Below, piece after piece: positions 1-5,402 of a DNA stretch of 8,952 nt. The stretch comes from Methanobacterium sp. Maddingley MBC34 (lineage in GTDB: Archaea; Methanobacteriota; Methanobacteria; Methanobacteriales; Methanobacteriaceae): NCBI GenBank assembly GCA_000309865.1, contig AMGN01000060.1, forward strand, positions 1-8,952. The letters are read 5' to 3'. The notes beneath the pieces are model-generated. The model searched no databases, was not told the origin of the DNA, and was given only the letters and a program-made list of their open reading frames with translations. Position 1 is the first letter of the stretch; each line of letters opens with the position of its first letter. Both the position numbers and the translations under genes were made by a program.

Positions 1-316
1 TGGCGTCGCAGGGTTTGGTGGTGACGGCGATTTTCATGTCTTTGGCACCGTCTAGGTATTTTCCTACTATTTTAGCCATGTTCAGTGTTCCGCAGTGAAG
101 GGATCCTGCTGATTCTATAACTTTTTCAGGGTCGGTTATCAGTGTGGGCACAGCGTCATATAGATCTGAACCTTTTTTAACGGCAAGGACTGCGTCCACT
201 ATGCCATCTTCTAAAAGGAATTTTAATATGGTGGTTACTGCTCCACCACATTCGCCGTTAGCGGCTATTTCATCGTCTGAACCCCATGCATAATACATAT
301 CGCCTACTTGAACCAT
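1..316 (-). CDS. fdhB: Formate dehydrogenase beta subunit, F420-reducing (N-terminal part, cut by window edge)
   Basis: The frame is open from an ATG at 316 to the window edge, giving 105 codons of a protein that is about 400 residues in methanogens. It begins MVQVGDMYYAWGSDDEIAAN and continues with GECGGAVTTILKFLLEDG and a stretch around SAGSLHCGTLN, typical of the N-terminal FrhB/FdhB domain. Known role of the family: FdhB carries FAD and iron-sulfur clusters and transfers electrons from the FdhA active site to coenzyme F420 in the cytoplasm. The ATG lies 5 bases after the fdhA stop and its ribosome site overlaps that stop, so the two subunits are surely co-transcribed and probably translationally coupled. 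The Cys residues seen (C23, C75, C103) cannot be assigned to clusters from this fragment. Identification is firm; only the C-terminal three quarters is missing. Confidence 0.93.
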   Translation of the reverse strand, partial: MVQVGDMYYAWGSDDEIAANGECGGAVTTILKFLLEDGIVDAVLAVKKGSDLYDAVPTLITDPEKVIESAGSLHCGTLNMAKIVGKYLDGAKDMKIAVTTKPCDA

Positions 317-319
317 TGG

Positions 320-328
320 GATCACTCC
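320..328 (-). promoter_or_regulatory. fdhB ribosome binding site overlapping the fdhA stop codon
   Basis: The minus strand reads GGAGTGATC just before the fdhB ATG, close to the archaeal ideal GGAGGTGATC with one G missing. The TGA inside it is the fdhA stop codon. This arrangement suggests that ribosomes finishing fdhA re-initiate on fdhB, fixing a near 1:1 subunit ratio. Confidence 0.75.
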
Positions 329-2373
329 AGTTTTTCAATGCTTGCTGCGGAAACTTTTAGTTCAGGCATCTTGGCGAATGGGTCCAGTGCATCACCACTG
401 GTGAGCATGTTGGCAGCACATTCAGCAAAGTGGAATGGTATGAATACAGTTCCCTGGATGATGTCGGAAGTGACTTTTGCGGGTACTTCGATTTCACCAC
501 GTCGGGTTTTAACTTTAACCATTTCTTTATTTTTAATGCCGAGTTTAGCTGCGTCTTCGGGGTTAATTTCAACAAAACCAGTTGGAACTTCACGGTCCAG
601 TGTAGTTGATCTTCGGGTCATACTACCTGTGTGCCAGTGGAACAGTACACGTCCAGTGGTGAGGATGAATGGATACTCATCATCTGGGTTTTCAGCTGGT
701 GGTTTGAATTCGATGGCTTTGAATACTCCGAGACCATCAGGTGTTGCGAATTTTTCTGCGTGAAGTATGGGAGTTCCAGGGTGTTCTTCGTCAGGGCAAG
801 GCCAGTGCAGTGCTTCTGGTTTGGATAGTCTTTCCTGGTTCATACCAGCGTACTGGGGAGTGACATATCGTACTTCTTCAAAGATTTCATGTGCACTGTT
901 GAATTTAAAGAGTTCAGATCCCATTCTGGTAGCAATGTCTGAAATTATCTCCCAGTCGTCTCTGGTTTCACCGGGGCCTTCTACGGCTTTTCTTATGTAT
1001 TGCACCCGTCTTTCGGTGCTGGTGAAGGTTCCGTCTTTTTCGGCCCATGAATATGCAGGTAATACCACATCAGCCAGGGCGGCGGTTTCAGTTAAGAAGA
1101 TATCCTGTACTACTAAGAAGTCCAGGTTGTTTAGGGCTGCTTCCACGTGTTGTTGGTCCGGGTCGGATATCATGGGGTTTTCACCCATTATGTACATGCC
1201 CTTAATATCACCATCGTGGGCTGCGTGCATCATTTCCACTACAGTAAGACCTGGTGCGCATGATAAGTCACCGCATCCCCAGGATGTTTGCATTTTTGTT
1301 CCAAGTTCCTCGTTAATAACAGCCTGGTATCCAGGGTATACTACTGGGAGTGCTCCCATGTCACATGCTCCTTGCACGTTGTTTTGGCCTCGCAGTGGGT
1401 TAACTCCAGTACCAGGTCGACCAATGTTACCGGTGAGCATGGCTATGTTAGAAGTGGACATAACGTTTTCTGTACCAACAGTGTGTTGGGTTATACCCAT
1501 TGAGAATAGTAAGGCAGCACTGTCTGCTTTGGCGTACATAATTGCTGCTTCTTTAATGAGATCAGCAGGAACTCCAGTTATTTTTTCAGCTTCTTCTGGA
1601 GGATACTGTTTGACCATTTCTTTGAGTTCTTCATATCCTGTGGTACGGTTTTCCACAAACTCTTTGTCTTCCAGTCCTTCGGCAATAATTACATTCATCA
1701 TGGAATTCAGTAATGCCACGTCTGTACCGGATTGGAATGGTATGTAAAGGTCTGCTTGTTTGGCAGATGGTGTGAACCTGGGATCTGCCACCATGATTTT
1801 AGCGCCGTTTTCTTTGGCTTGTAATGCCCTTCTCCACATCAGTGGGTGTTGTTCAAGGGTGTTGGTTCCAATCAGGAACACGACATCAGCGTGAGCACAG
1901 CTTTCCAGTGAGTTGGTCATAGCTCCTGATCCAAAGGTCTGGGCCAGTCCAGCAACTGAAGGACCGTGACATAATCGTGCACAGTGGTCTACGTTGTTGG
2001 TTCCAATCACGGTTCGCACAAACTTCTGGAACGCGTAGTTATCTTCGTTTGTACATCGTGCTGATGATAGAAAAGCAAGTTGTTCAGCATTTGTTTCTTT
2101 CATTTCGGTTAATTTGGATGCAACCAGATCAAGTGCTTCATCCCATGTTGCTTCGACAAATTCGCCACCTTTTTTAATTAACGGGGTGGTTAACCGGTCT
2201 TCTCGGTGGACAAACTCGTATGAAAAATTACCCTTTGGACATAGCTTTCCTTCATTTACAGGGTTTCTTTTCCATGGTTCCACACCTTTCAGTTTGCCAT
2301 CGACACTTACTAGGTTAAACCCACATCCACATCCACAGTAGGGACATGTGGTTGGTGTGTATTGGATATTCAT
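322..2373 (-). CDS. fdhA: Formate dehydrogenase alpha (catalytic) subunit, molybdopterin/4Fe-4S, Cys form
   Basis: This 683-residue protein matches the size of methanogen FdhA. Residues 3-57 form the Fe4S4 domain with ligands C10, C13, C17 and C45 (CPYCGCGCG, then LCPKG). The molybdopterin oxidoreductase core follows, with HCARLCHGPSVAGL at 130-143: C135 sits where E. coli FdhF has selenocysteine, followed by the conserved H136. GRPGTGVNPLRGQNNVQG is a further cofactor-binding signature. From about residue 567 (YPFILTTGR, FHWHTGSMTRRS) comes the C-terminal dinucleotide-binding domain. It oxidises formate to CO2 and hands electrons to FdhB. The frame opens further upstream at 2436, but the ATG at 2373 is chosen because GAGGAGG (2379-2385) lies 5 bases before it and homology starts there; the extra 21 residues (IISYIIIY-like) would run through a palindromic regulatory region. 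Whether Mo or W is used cannot be read from sequence. Confidence 0.97.
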   Translation of the reverse strand: MNIQYTPTTCPYCGCGCGFNLVSVDGKLKGVEPWKRNPVNEGKLCPKGNFSYEFVHREDRLTTPLIKKGGEFVEATWDEALDLVASKLTEMKETNAEQLAFLSSARCTNEDNYAFQKFVRTVIGTNNVDHCARLCHGPSVAGLAQTFGSGAMTNSLESCAHADVVFLIGTNTLEQHPLMWRRALQAKENGAKIMVADPRFTPSAKQADLYIPFQSGTDVALLNSMMNVIIAEGLEDKEFVENRTTGYEELKEMVKQYPPEEAEKITGVPADLIKEAAIMYAKADSAALLFSMGITQHTVGTENVMSTSNIAMLTGNIGRPGTGVNPLRGQNNVQGACDMGALPVVYPGYQAVINEELGTKMQTSWGCGDLSCAPGLTVVEMMHAAHDGDIKGMYIMGENPMISDPDQQHVEAALNNLDFLVVQDIFLTETAALADVVLPAYSWAEKDGTFTSTERRVQYIRKAVEGPGETRDDWEIISDIATRMGSELFKFNSAHEIFEEVRYVTPQYAGMNQERLSKPEALHWPCPDEEHPGTPILHAEKFATPDGLGVFKAIEFKPPAENPDDEYPFILTTGRVLFHWHTGSMTRRSTTLDREVPTGFVEINPEDAAKLGIKNKEMVKVKTRRGEIEVPAKVTSDIIQGTVFIPFHFAECAANMLTSGDALDPFAKMPELKVSAASIEKLE

Positions 2374-2387
2374 TTTCTTCCTCCTCT

Positions 2388-2404
2388 CATCATAAATTAT
2401 GATG
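2388..2404. promoter_or_regulatory. Perfect inverted repeat in the fdhA leader
   Basis: CATCATAA and TTATGATG are perfect 8-base arms around a single central A. The repeat lies 14 bases upstream of the fdhA ATG, directly before the GAGGAGG ribosome site. A one-base centre makes a hairpin awkward, so a protein-binding site is more likely than an RNA stem, although a shorter stem next to the ribosome site remains possible. Confidence 0.5.
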
Positions 2405-2433
2405 TATGAAATAATTCTTCCTTCCTTAAAATC

Positions 2434-2447
2434 CATGAATATTCATG
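2434..2447. promoter_or_regulatory. 14-base palindrome CATGAATATTCATG upstream of fdhA (candidate operator)
   Basis: This is a perfect palindrome whose nearer edge is 60 bases upstream of the fdhA ATG. The identical 14 bases recur at 3633-3646 upstream of fdhC. The AT centre (GAATATTC) is the nearest TATA-like element at a plausible distance from fdhA, so a bound protein could block or recruit TBP here. Palindrome and recurrence are directly seen; operator function is inference. Confidence 0.6.
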
Positions 2448-2472
2448 ATAATTTCTTTTGACTCAAACTTTT

Positions 2473-2490
2473 CCAGTGATAATTCACCGG
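2473..2490 (-). other. Hairpin in the fdhC-fdhA spacer
   Basis: Read as minus-strand RNA, CCGGUGA and UCACUGG pair in a 7-base stem with one G-U wobble and an AUUA loop. On the plus strand the wobble becomes an A-C mismatch, so the structure suits transcripts running from fdhC toward fdhA. It is the most GC-rich element of the spacer. It could be an RNA processing or stability element, or the start of an fdhA leader; no homolog is recognised. Confidence 0.4.
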
Positions 2491-2511
2491 AGAATGATTG
2501 TTTGCTATATG

Positions 2512-2523
2512 ATCATTCATGAT
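2512..2523. promoter_or_regulatory. ATCAT-TC-ATGAT inverted repeat upstream of fdhA
   Basis: Two 5-base arms, ATCAT and ATGAT, are separated by TC, 139 bases upstream of the fdhA ATG. The half-sites are those of the repeat at 2388-2404, and ATTCATGA within it also occurs in the palindromes at 2434 and 3633. On its own it is short enough to arise by chance; its value is as part of the cluster. Confidence 0.3.
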
Positions 2524-2558
2524 AGACTTTGTGATTTGGACACCCTTTCTTTCTTTTT

Positions 2559-2575
2559 AAAAAAAATAAAAAAAA
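2559..2575 (-). terminator. T-tract terminator after fdhC
   Basis: The minus strand carries T8-A-T8 from 2575 down to 2559, 54 bases beyond the fdhC stop. Archaeal RNA polymerase terminates on such U-tracts without needing a hairpin. It implies that at least part of the fdhC transcripts end before fdhA, so that fdhAB would rely on its own promoter or on read-through. Confidence 0.55.
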
Positions 2576-2628
2576 TTGGAAAGGATTTCACAAATACCTA
2601 ATATGGCAATGTAAATTACTTTCCTGAA

Positions 2629-3475
<847 letters not shown>

Positions 3476-3506
3476 TGACCTCCTTTTAATCGACTATTAT
3501 TCTATT

Positions 3507-3523
3507 TGAATATATTCATGAAT
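3507..3523. promoter_or_regulatory. fdhC proximal promoter with two overlapping palindromes
   Basis: TGAATATATTCA (3507-3518) and ATTCATGAAT (3514-3523) are both perfect palindromes and share five bases. The central ATATAT is TATA-like and about 42 bases upstream of the fdhC ATG, which would place the transcript start near 3488 and leave a short leader just including the ribosome site. A protein on the palindrome would therefore compete with TBP. Palindromes are seen; promoter use is inference. Confidence 0.5.
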
Positions 3524-3632
3524 TAATCATGCAGATGTGATCAATCTATCATGATTTTTCACTAGTTTTGGTTCATTTTTTCCCTTAAAACGGGATTTAC
3601 CACTATTTTAAAATATGGTACTCAAAATCCTA

Positions 3633-3656
3633 CATGAATATTCATGAAGTATTCAT
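3633..3656. promoter_or_regulatory. 14-base palindrome CATGAATATTCATG with an overlapping second repeat, upstream of fdhC
   Basis: 3633-3646 is identical to the palindrome upstream of fdhA. It overlaps ATGAA-GTA-TTCAT (3644-3656), so half-sites recur at 10-11 base steps, about one helical turn, as in sites where dimers bind side by side on one DNA face. It lies 162 bases upstream of the fdhC ATG. The binding protein is unknown; no match to a recognised ModE, NikR or Fur operator was evident to me. Confidence 0.6.
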
Positions 3657-3671
3657 AAGAATGGTCTTATT

Positions 3672-3686
3672 ACCTCCTAATATAAA
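3672..3686 (-). promoter_or_regulatory. Distal TATA-like box abutting an orphan Shine-Dalgarno, upstream of fdhC
   Basis: The minus strand reads TTTATATTA (3686-3678) running straight into AGGAGGT (3678-3672). As a TATA box it would start transcription near 3655, inside the repeat cluster, with a leader of about 180 bases before fdhC. As a ribosome site it precedes ATG at 3656 and a five-codon frame ATG AAT ACT TCA TGA (3656-3642). Both uses cannot hold in the same transcript, since the Shine-Dalgarno would lie upstream of that start. Confidence 0.35.
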
Positions 3687-3693
3687 CTTTTGT

Positions 3694-3727
3694 TAACGGA
3701 ACAATTCCGAAAGACATATATCCGTTA
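3694..3727. repeat. TAACGGA / TCCGTTA inverted repeat
   Basis: Perfect 7-base arms (3694-3700 and 3721-3727) flank 20 bases. Inside lies TTCCG (3705-3709), which also pairs with CGGAA (3697-3701). These are the most GC-rich words of an otherwise AT-rich spacer. They could be a second operator for fdhC or simply chance. Confidence 0.3.
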
Positions 3728-3880
3728 CGCATAAATTTGCATATCAATAACAGAAAAATAAGACTTATACGGGGGTTAAATAAAAATTTAAGAGATATCT
3801 GATATTAAAATTATTCAAGCACTTTAATTAATTTAAAGAGATTTTTAAAAAATAAAAATAATTTAGAAAAATCAATTTAA
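3728..3880. other. AT-rich spacer between the fdhC upstream region and the repeat-protein gene
   Basis: No gene or convincing promoter is visible. The only element supported is the T-tract at 3841-3859 that follows the small minus-strand gene. The remaining upstream DNA of fdhC (3472-3727) is covered by the palindrome entries. Confidence 0.5.
3841..3859 (-). terminator. T-tract terminator after the 16-residue-repeat gene
   Basis: On the minus strand TATTTTTATTTTTTAAAAAT begins about 20 bases beyond the stop of the small gene. Such T-rich tracts end archaeal transcripts and would insulate fdhC from this gene. Confidence 0.45.
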
Positions 3881-4126
3881 TTATTTTTTCCCCTTTATTT
3901 GTTCTTCTATTTCCTTTTCAATCTCCGCTTTAACTTTTCCCCTTATTTGTTCTTCTATTTCTTTTTCAATTTCAGCCTGAACTTTCCCTCTTATTTGTTC
4001 TTCAATCTCTTTTTCAATTTCTACATCAGGTTTCCCTTTTATTTGTTCTTCTATTTCTTTCGCAATTTCAGCTTCAACTTTCCCTCTAATCTGTTCTTGT
4101 AGTTCCTTTTCAAGTTCTTTAGACAT
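3881..4126 (-). CDS. 81-residue protein of 16-residue charged repeats, function unknown
   Basis: After MSKEL the protein is nearly five copies of a 16-residue unit with consensus EKEIEEQIRGKVEAEI (residues 6-21, 22-37, 38-53, 54-69, and partial 70-81). Leu/Ile/Val recur at every fourth residue (5, 9, 13, 17, 21 and so on), and Gly closes each unit at 15, 31, 47, 63 and 79. The third unit is marked by PDV at 33-35. There are no aromatic, Cys, His, Asn or Thr residues, and Glu and Lys dominate. Strong helix propensity is expected, but a strict 4-residue spacing is not a heptad coiled coil; short amphipathic helices joined at Gly are as likely. No signal peptide or membrane segment is present, so it is presumably cytoplasmic. 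The ATG at 4126 has AGGTGGT (4130-4136) three bases upstream and a strong TATA box at 4195-4202. I do not recognise the family. Confidence 0.75.
   Translation of the reverse strand: MSKELEKELQEQIRGKVEAEIAKEIEEQIKGKPDVEIEKEIEEQIRGKVQAEIEKEIEEQIRGKVKAEIEKEIEEQIKGKK
3884..4111 (-). repeat. Intragenic 48-base tandem repeat (4.75 copies)
   Basis: The DNA behind the 16-residue units repeats every 48 bases and has drifted, mostly at synonymous or conservative positions, so the protein pattern is better preserved than the DNA. This suggests selection on the protein rather than a recent expansion. Copy number may vary between strains by slippage. Confidence 0.75.
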
Positions 4127-4138
4127 TTGACCACCTGA

Positions 4139-4150
4139 CCCTTTAAAGGG
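4139..4150. promoter_or_regulatory. CCCTTTAAAGGG palindrome in the repeat-protein leader
   Basis: A perfect 12-base palindrome lies three bases upstream of the AGGTGGT ribosome site of the 81-residue protein and about 20 bases downstream of its predicted transcript start. As DNA it could be an operator. As RNA it is fully self-complementary but has no loop of its own, so only an outer CCC/GGG pairing is feasible. Confidence 0.4.
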
Positions 4151-4194
4151 ATTTTTAATTATTATCTGTATTAATAATAAAATTACATTAAAAA

Positions 4195-4202
4195 TATATA
4201 AA
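4195..4202 (-). promoter_or_regulatory. TATA box for the 16-residue-repeat protein
   Basis: The minus strand reads TTTATATA, a strong match to the archaeal TATA box, 69 bases upstream of the ATG. Transcription would start near 4170 and leave a leader of roughly 45 bases containing the CCCTTTAAAGGG palindrome. Confidence 0.6.
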
Positions 4203-4384
4203 GATTTTTATTTCTTTTTTTTCTCATAAACAGATCGTATGTTCATTTAATGAAAAAATAACGCGCTATAAATCCATTTTACAAATTATTAAAATCGTTT
4301 TTCATAATGAAAAAAAGTATGTAGAATTATGTAGGTTTCTACTTATTCCACGTGAGATATAAGTCTTATAAAATTAAAAAATAT

Positions 4385-4404
4385 GGGATATTTTGGGATA
4401 TTTT
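4385..4404. repeat. Tandem 10-base repeat GGGATATTTT (2 copies)
   Basis: Two perfect adjacent copies of GGGATATTTT, one helical turn apart. No promoter or gene lies close by. It may be a protein-binding site or a chance duplication. Confidence 0.5.
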
Positions 4405-4482
4405 TAGTATTTTTCTATTATCTGATTTTTATAATGGAATTAAATAAATTATAATGTATTAAGGCATTAATTAATTCAATAT

Positions 4483-4520
4483 AGGTGATATTGGAAAATT
4501 GGGCACAGAATTTGTCATGA
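4483..4520 (+). other. Orphan ribosome site with a 9-codon frame (possible gene remnant or leader peptide)
   Basis: AGGTGATA at 4483-4490 runs into TTG, closely resembling the start of the real gene at 4743 (AGGTGATATC then TTG). The frame reads MENWAQNLS and stops at TGA (4518-4520). Read through the TGA, the same frame continues IDNDPLTGFQPS before the next stop near 4557. It could be a decayed gene start, a leader peptide, or chance in AT-rich DNA. I favour none strongly. Confidence 0.25.
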
Positions 4521-4666
4521 ATTGATAATGATCCGCTAACTGGGTTTCAACCTTCGTAAGTTTTATAAGCTCCTATTTTATAACAGCATAACCATCAAGG
4601 AATATAAGTTACAGATTAAGCTTTGATCATGAATGGATTAAGCAATGTTTTATTTAACTTTTCATG

Positions 4667-4706
4667 ACTTGAAATGATTAAATTTAACTTGAAATGATTA
4701 AATTTA
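4667..4706. repeat. Perfect 20-base tandem duplication upstream of the zinc-ribbon gene
   Basis: The unit ACTTGAAATGATTAAATTTA occurs twice without a gap or mismatch (4667-4686, 4687-4706). Each copy spans about two helical turns. The second copy ends in the TATA-like TTTATAAT, so the duplication lies exactly where upstream activator or BRE sites of the 4743 gene would be. Confidence 0.75.
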
Positions 4707-4710
4707 TAAT
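4703..4710 (+). promoter_or_regulatory. TATA-like box of the zinc-ribbon membrane protein gene
   Basis: TTTATAAT lies 33-40 bases upstream of the TTG start. Transcription would begin near 4730, giving a very short leader that just includes the AGGTGAT ribosome site at 4733-4739. Confidence 0.45.
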
Positions 4711-4742
4711 CAAATGTTTAAATTAAGATTTTAGGTGATATC

Positions 4743-5138
4743 TTGGTATCTACAATTATCTGTCCACGATGCAAAACTAAAAACAGTAAAAAAGCTGAAA
4801 TCTGCTACAAGTGCAAAACATCTTTAAAACCCAATAAAAAACCGGATAAAAAGAATTTCCTGAGTTTTAACACGAATTCTCGGTTTGATCTTAAAATTAT
4901 CCTAGTTGGAATTGTGTTATTTGTTATATGTAATGTCTTATTTTTAAACATAGTTTATGACTATGCAATGCTGGTTTCTGGATTCGCCATAATGTTATTC
5001 TTATACGTTCTCTTTAAATACTACTCTCCCCCCGATGATTCGACAAATATGAAGAAAATTGGATATAAAGTAATTCTGTACTACCTCATCATAGTGGTAG
5101 TGGGTGTTGTAATCCTACTCACGTTTCATATATACTGA
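4743..5138 (+). CDS. Zinc-ribbon, three-helix membrane protein, function unknown
   Basis: This 131-residue protein starts with a zinc ribbon, C7-x2-C10-x10-C21-x2-C24 (CPRC, CYKC), then a Lys-rich linker (25-47) and three membrane segments at about 51-72, 74-94 and 107-130, with the loop SPPDDS after the second. Zinc ribbons fused to small hydrophobic domains are common in methanogens, mostly without known function; the metal site may bind a protein or nucleic acid partner at the inner face of the membrane. The Lys-rich linker suggests the ribbon stays in the cytoplasm. TTG is taken as start because AGGTGAT (4733-4739) ends three bases before it, the ribbon begins within seven residues, and no ATG is available before the ribbon. 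A T9 tract follows at 5216, and the next gene has its own TATA box, so it is probably transcribed alone. Confidence 0.8.
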   Translation: MVSTIICPRCKTKNSKKAEICYKCKTSLKPNKKPDKKNFLSFNTNSRFDLKIILVGIVLFVICNVLFLNIVYDYAMLVSGFAIMLFLYVLFKYYSPPDDSTNMKKIGYKVILYYLIIVVVGVVILLTFHIY

Positions 5139-5215
5139 TTAAAACTTTTAATTTAATGGTTTGCGAGTAAAAAAATTGAGATAAGGATTATGGGCAGATT
5201 CAATTGATTAAAACA

Positions 5216-5224
5216 TTTTTTTTT
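5216..5224 (+). terminator. T9 tract after the zinc-ribbon gene
   Basis: Nine consecutive T residues lie 78 bases beyond the stop, enough for archaeal U-tract termination and well before the next promoter. Confidence 0.5.
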
Positions 5225-5332
5225 ATTCTTTCACTTATCCTGATTTTCACAATGGATTGGTTTGCAAGTCTATTTTTTACCCAGTTTATCTTTAATCAAC
5301 TGTGTTGGATAGGTAAATTAATAGGTAATTCT

Positions 5333-5342
5333 AAAAATATAT
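5333..5342 (+). promoter_or_regulatory. TATA box of the amidohydrolase gene, with a repeated TGATTGAAT downstream
   Basis: AAAAATATAT is a good archaeal TATA box, 61-70 bases upstream of the ATG at 5403, giving a start near 5365. TGATTGAAT occurs twice just after it (5345-5353 and 5360-5368), 15 bases apart, a possible site for a regulator acting at the transcript start. Confidence 0.5.
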
Positions 5343-5402
5343 CCTGATTGAATTTATCGTGATTGAATAGAAGTTCTGCTTGTGACTTAGCAGGTGATTT
5401 TA

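Larger units (their letters stand above)
4203..4742. other. Gene-poor AT-rich region between divergent genes
   Basis: No convincing gene, tRNA or C/D-box RNA is visible in these 540 bases. Items of note are two TTTTATAA words at 4561-4568 and 4576-4583, the tandem repeats at 4385 and 4667, and the short frame at 4491. The genes on either side point away from this region, so it must carry the promoters of both. The rest may be decayed sequence. Confidence 0.5.

Noticed and set aside
767..1747. Long plus-strand open frame (326 codons)
   Set aside because: It lies wholly antisense to fdhA, whose protein is conserved over this range. The translation is Ser/Thr/Pro-rich with no recognisable domain and no good ribosome site; it is a shadow of fdhA codon usage.
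2374..2436. Upstream extension of FdhA by 21 residues
   Set aside because: The extension runs through the 2388-2404 inverted repeat and into the 2434 palindrome, and is not part of the known FdhA N-terminus. GAGGAGG is correctly placed for the ATG at 2373.
3899..4102. Plus-strand 67-codon Phe/Asn-rich frame
   Set aside because: It is the complement of the 48-base repeats of the minus-strand gene. The minus frame has the ribosome site, TATA box and sensible composition.
3884..4111. CRISPR-like array from the regular 48-base period
   Set aside because: The repeats are contiguous with no spacers, and they are in frame within a coding region.
4535..4560. Possible tRNA T-arm (GGGTTTCAACC)
   Set aside because: No acceptor, anticodon or D-arm pairing can be built around it, and the surrounding DNA is too AT-rich.
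5394..5402. GTG start for the amidohydrolase, three codons upstream
   Set aside because: The GTG is embedded in the AGGTGAT ribosome site itself; the ATG at 5403 is correctly spaced from it.
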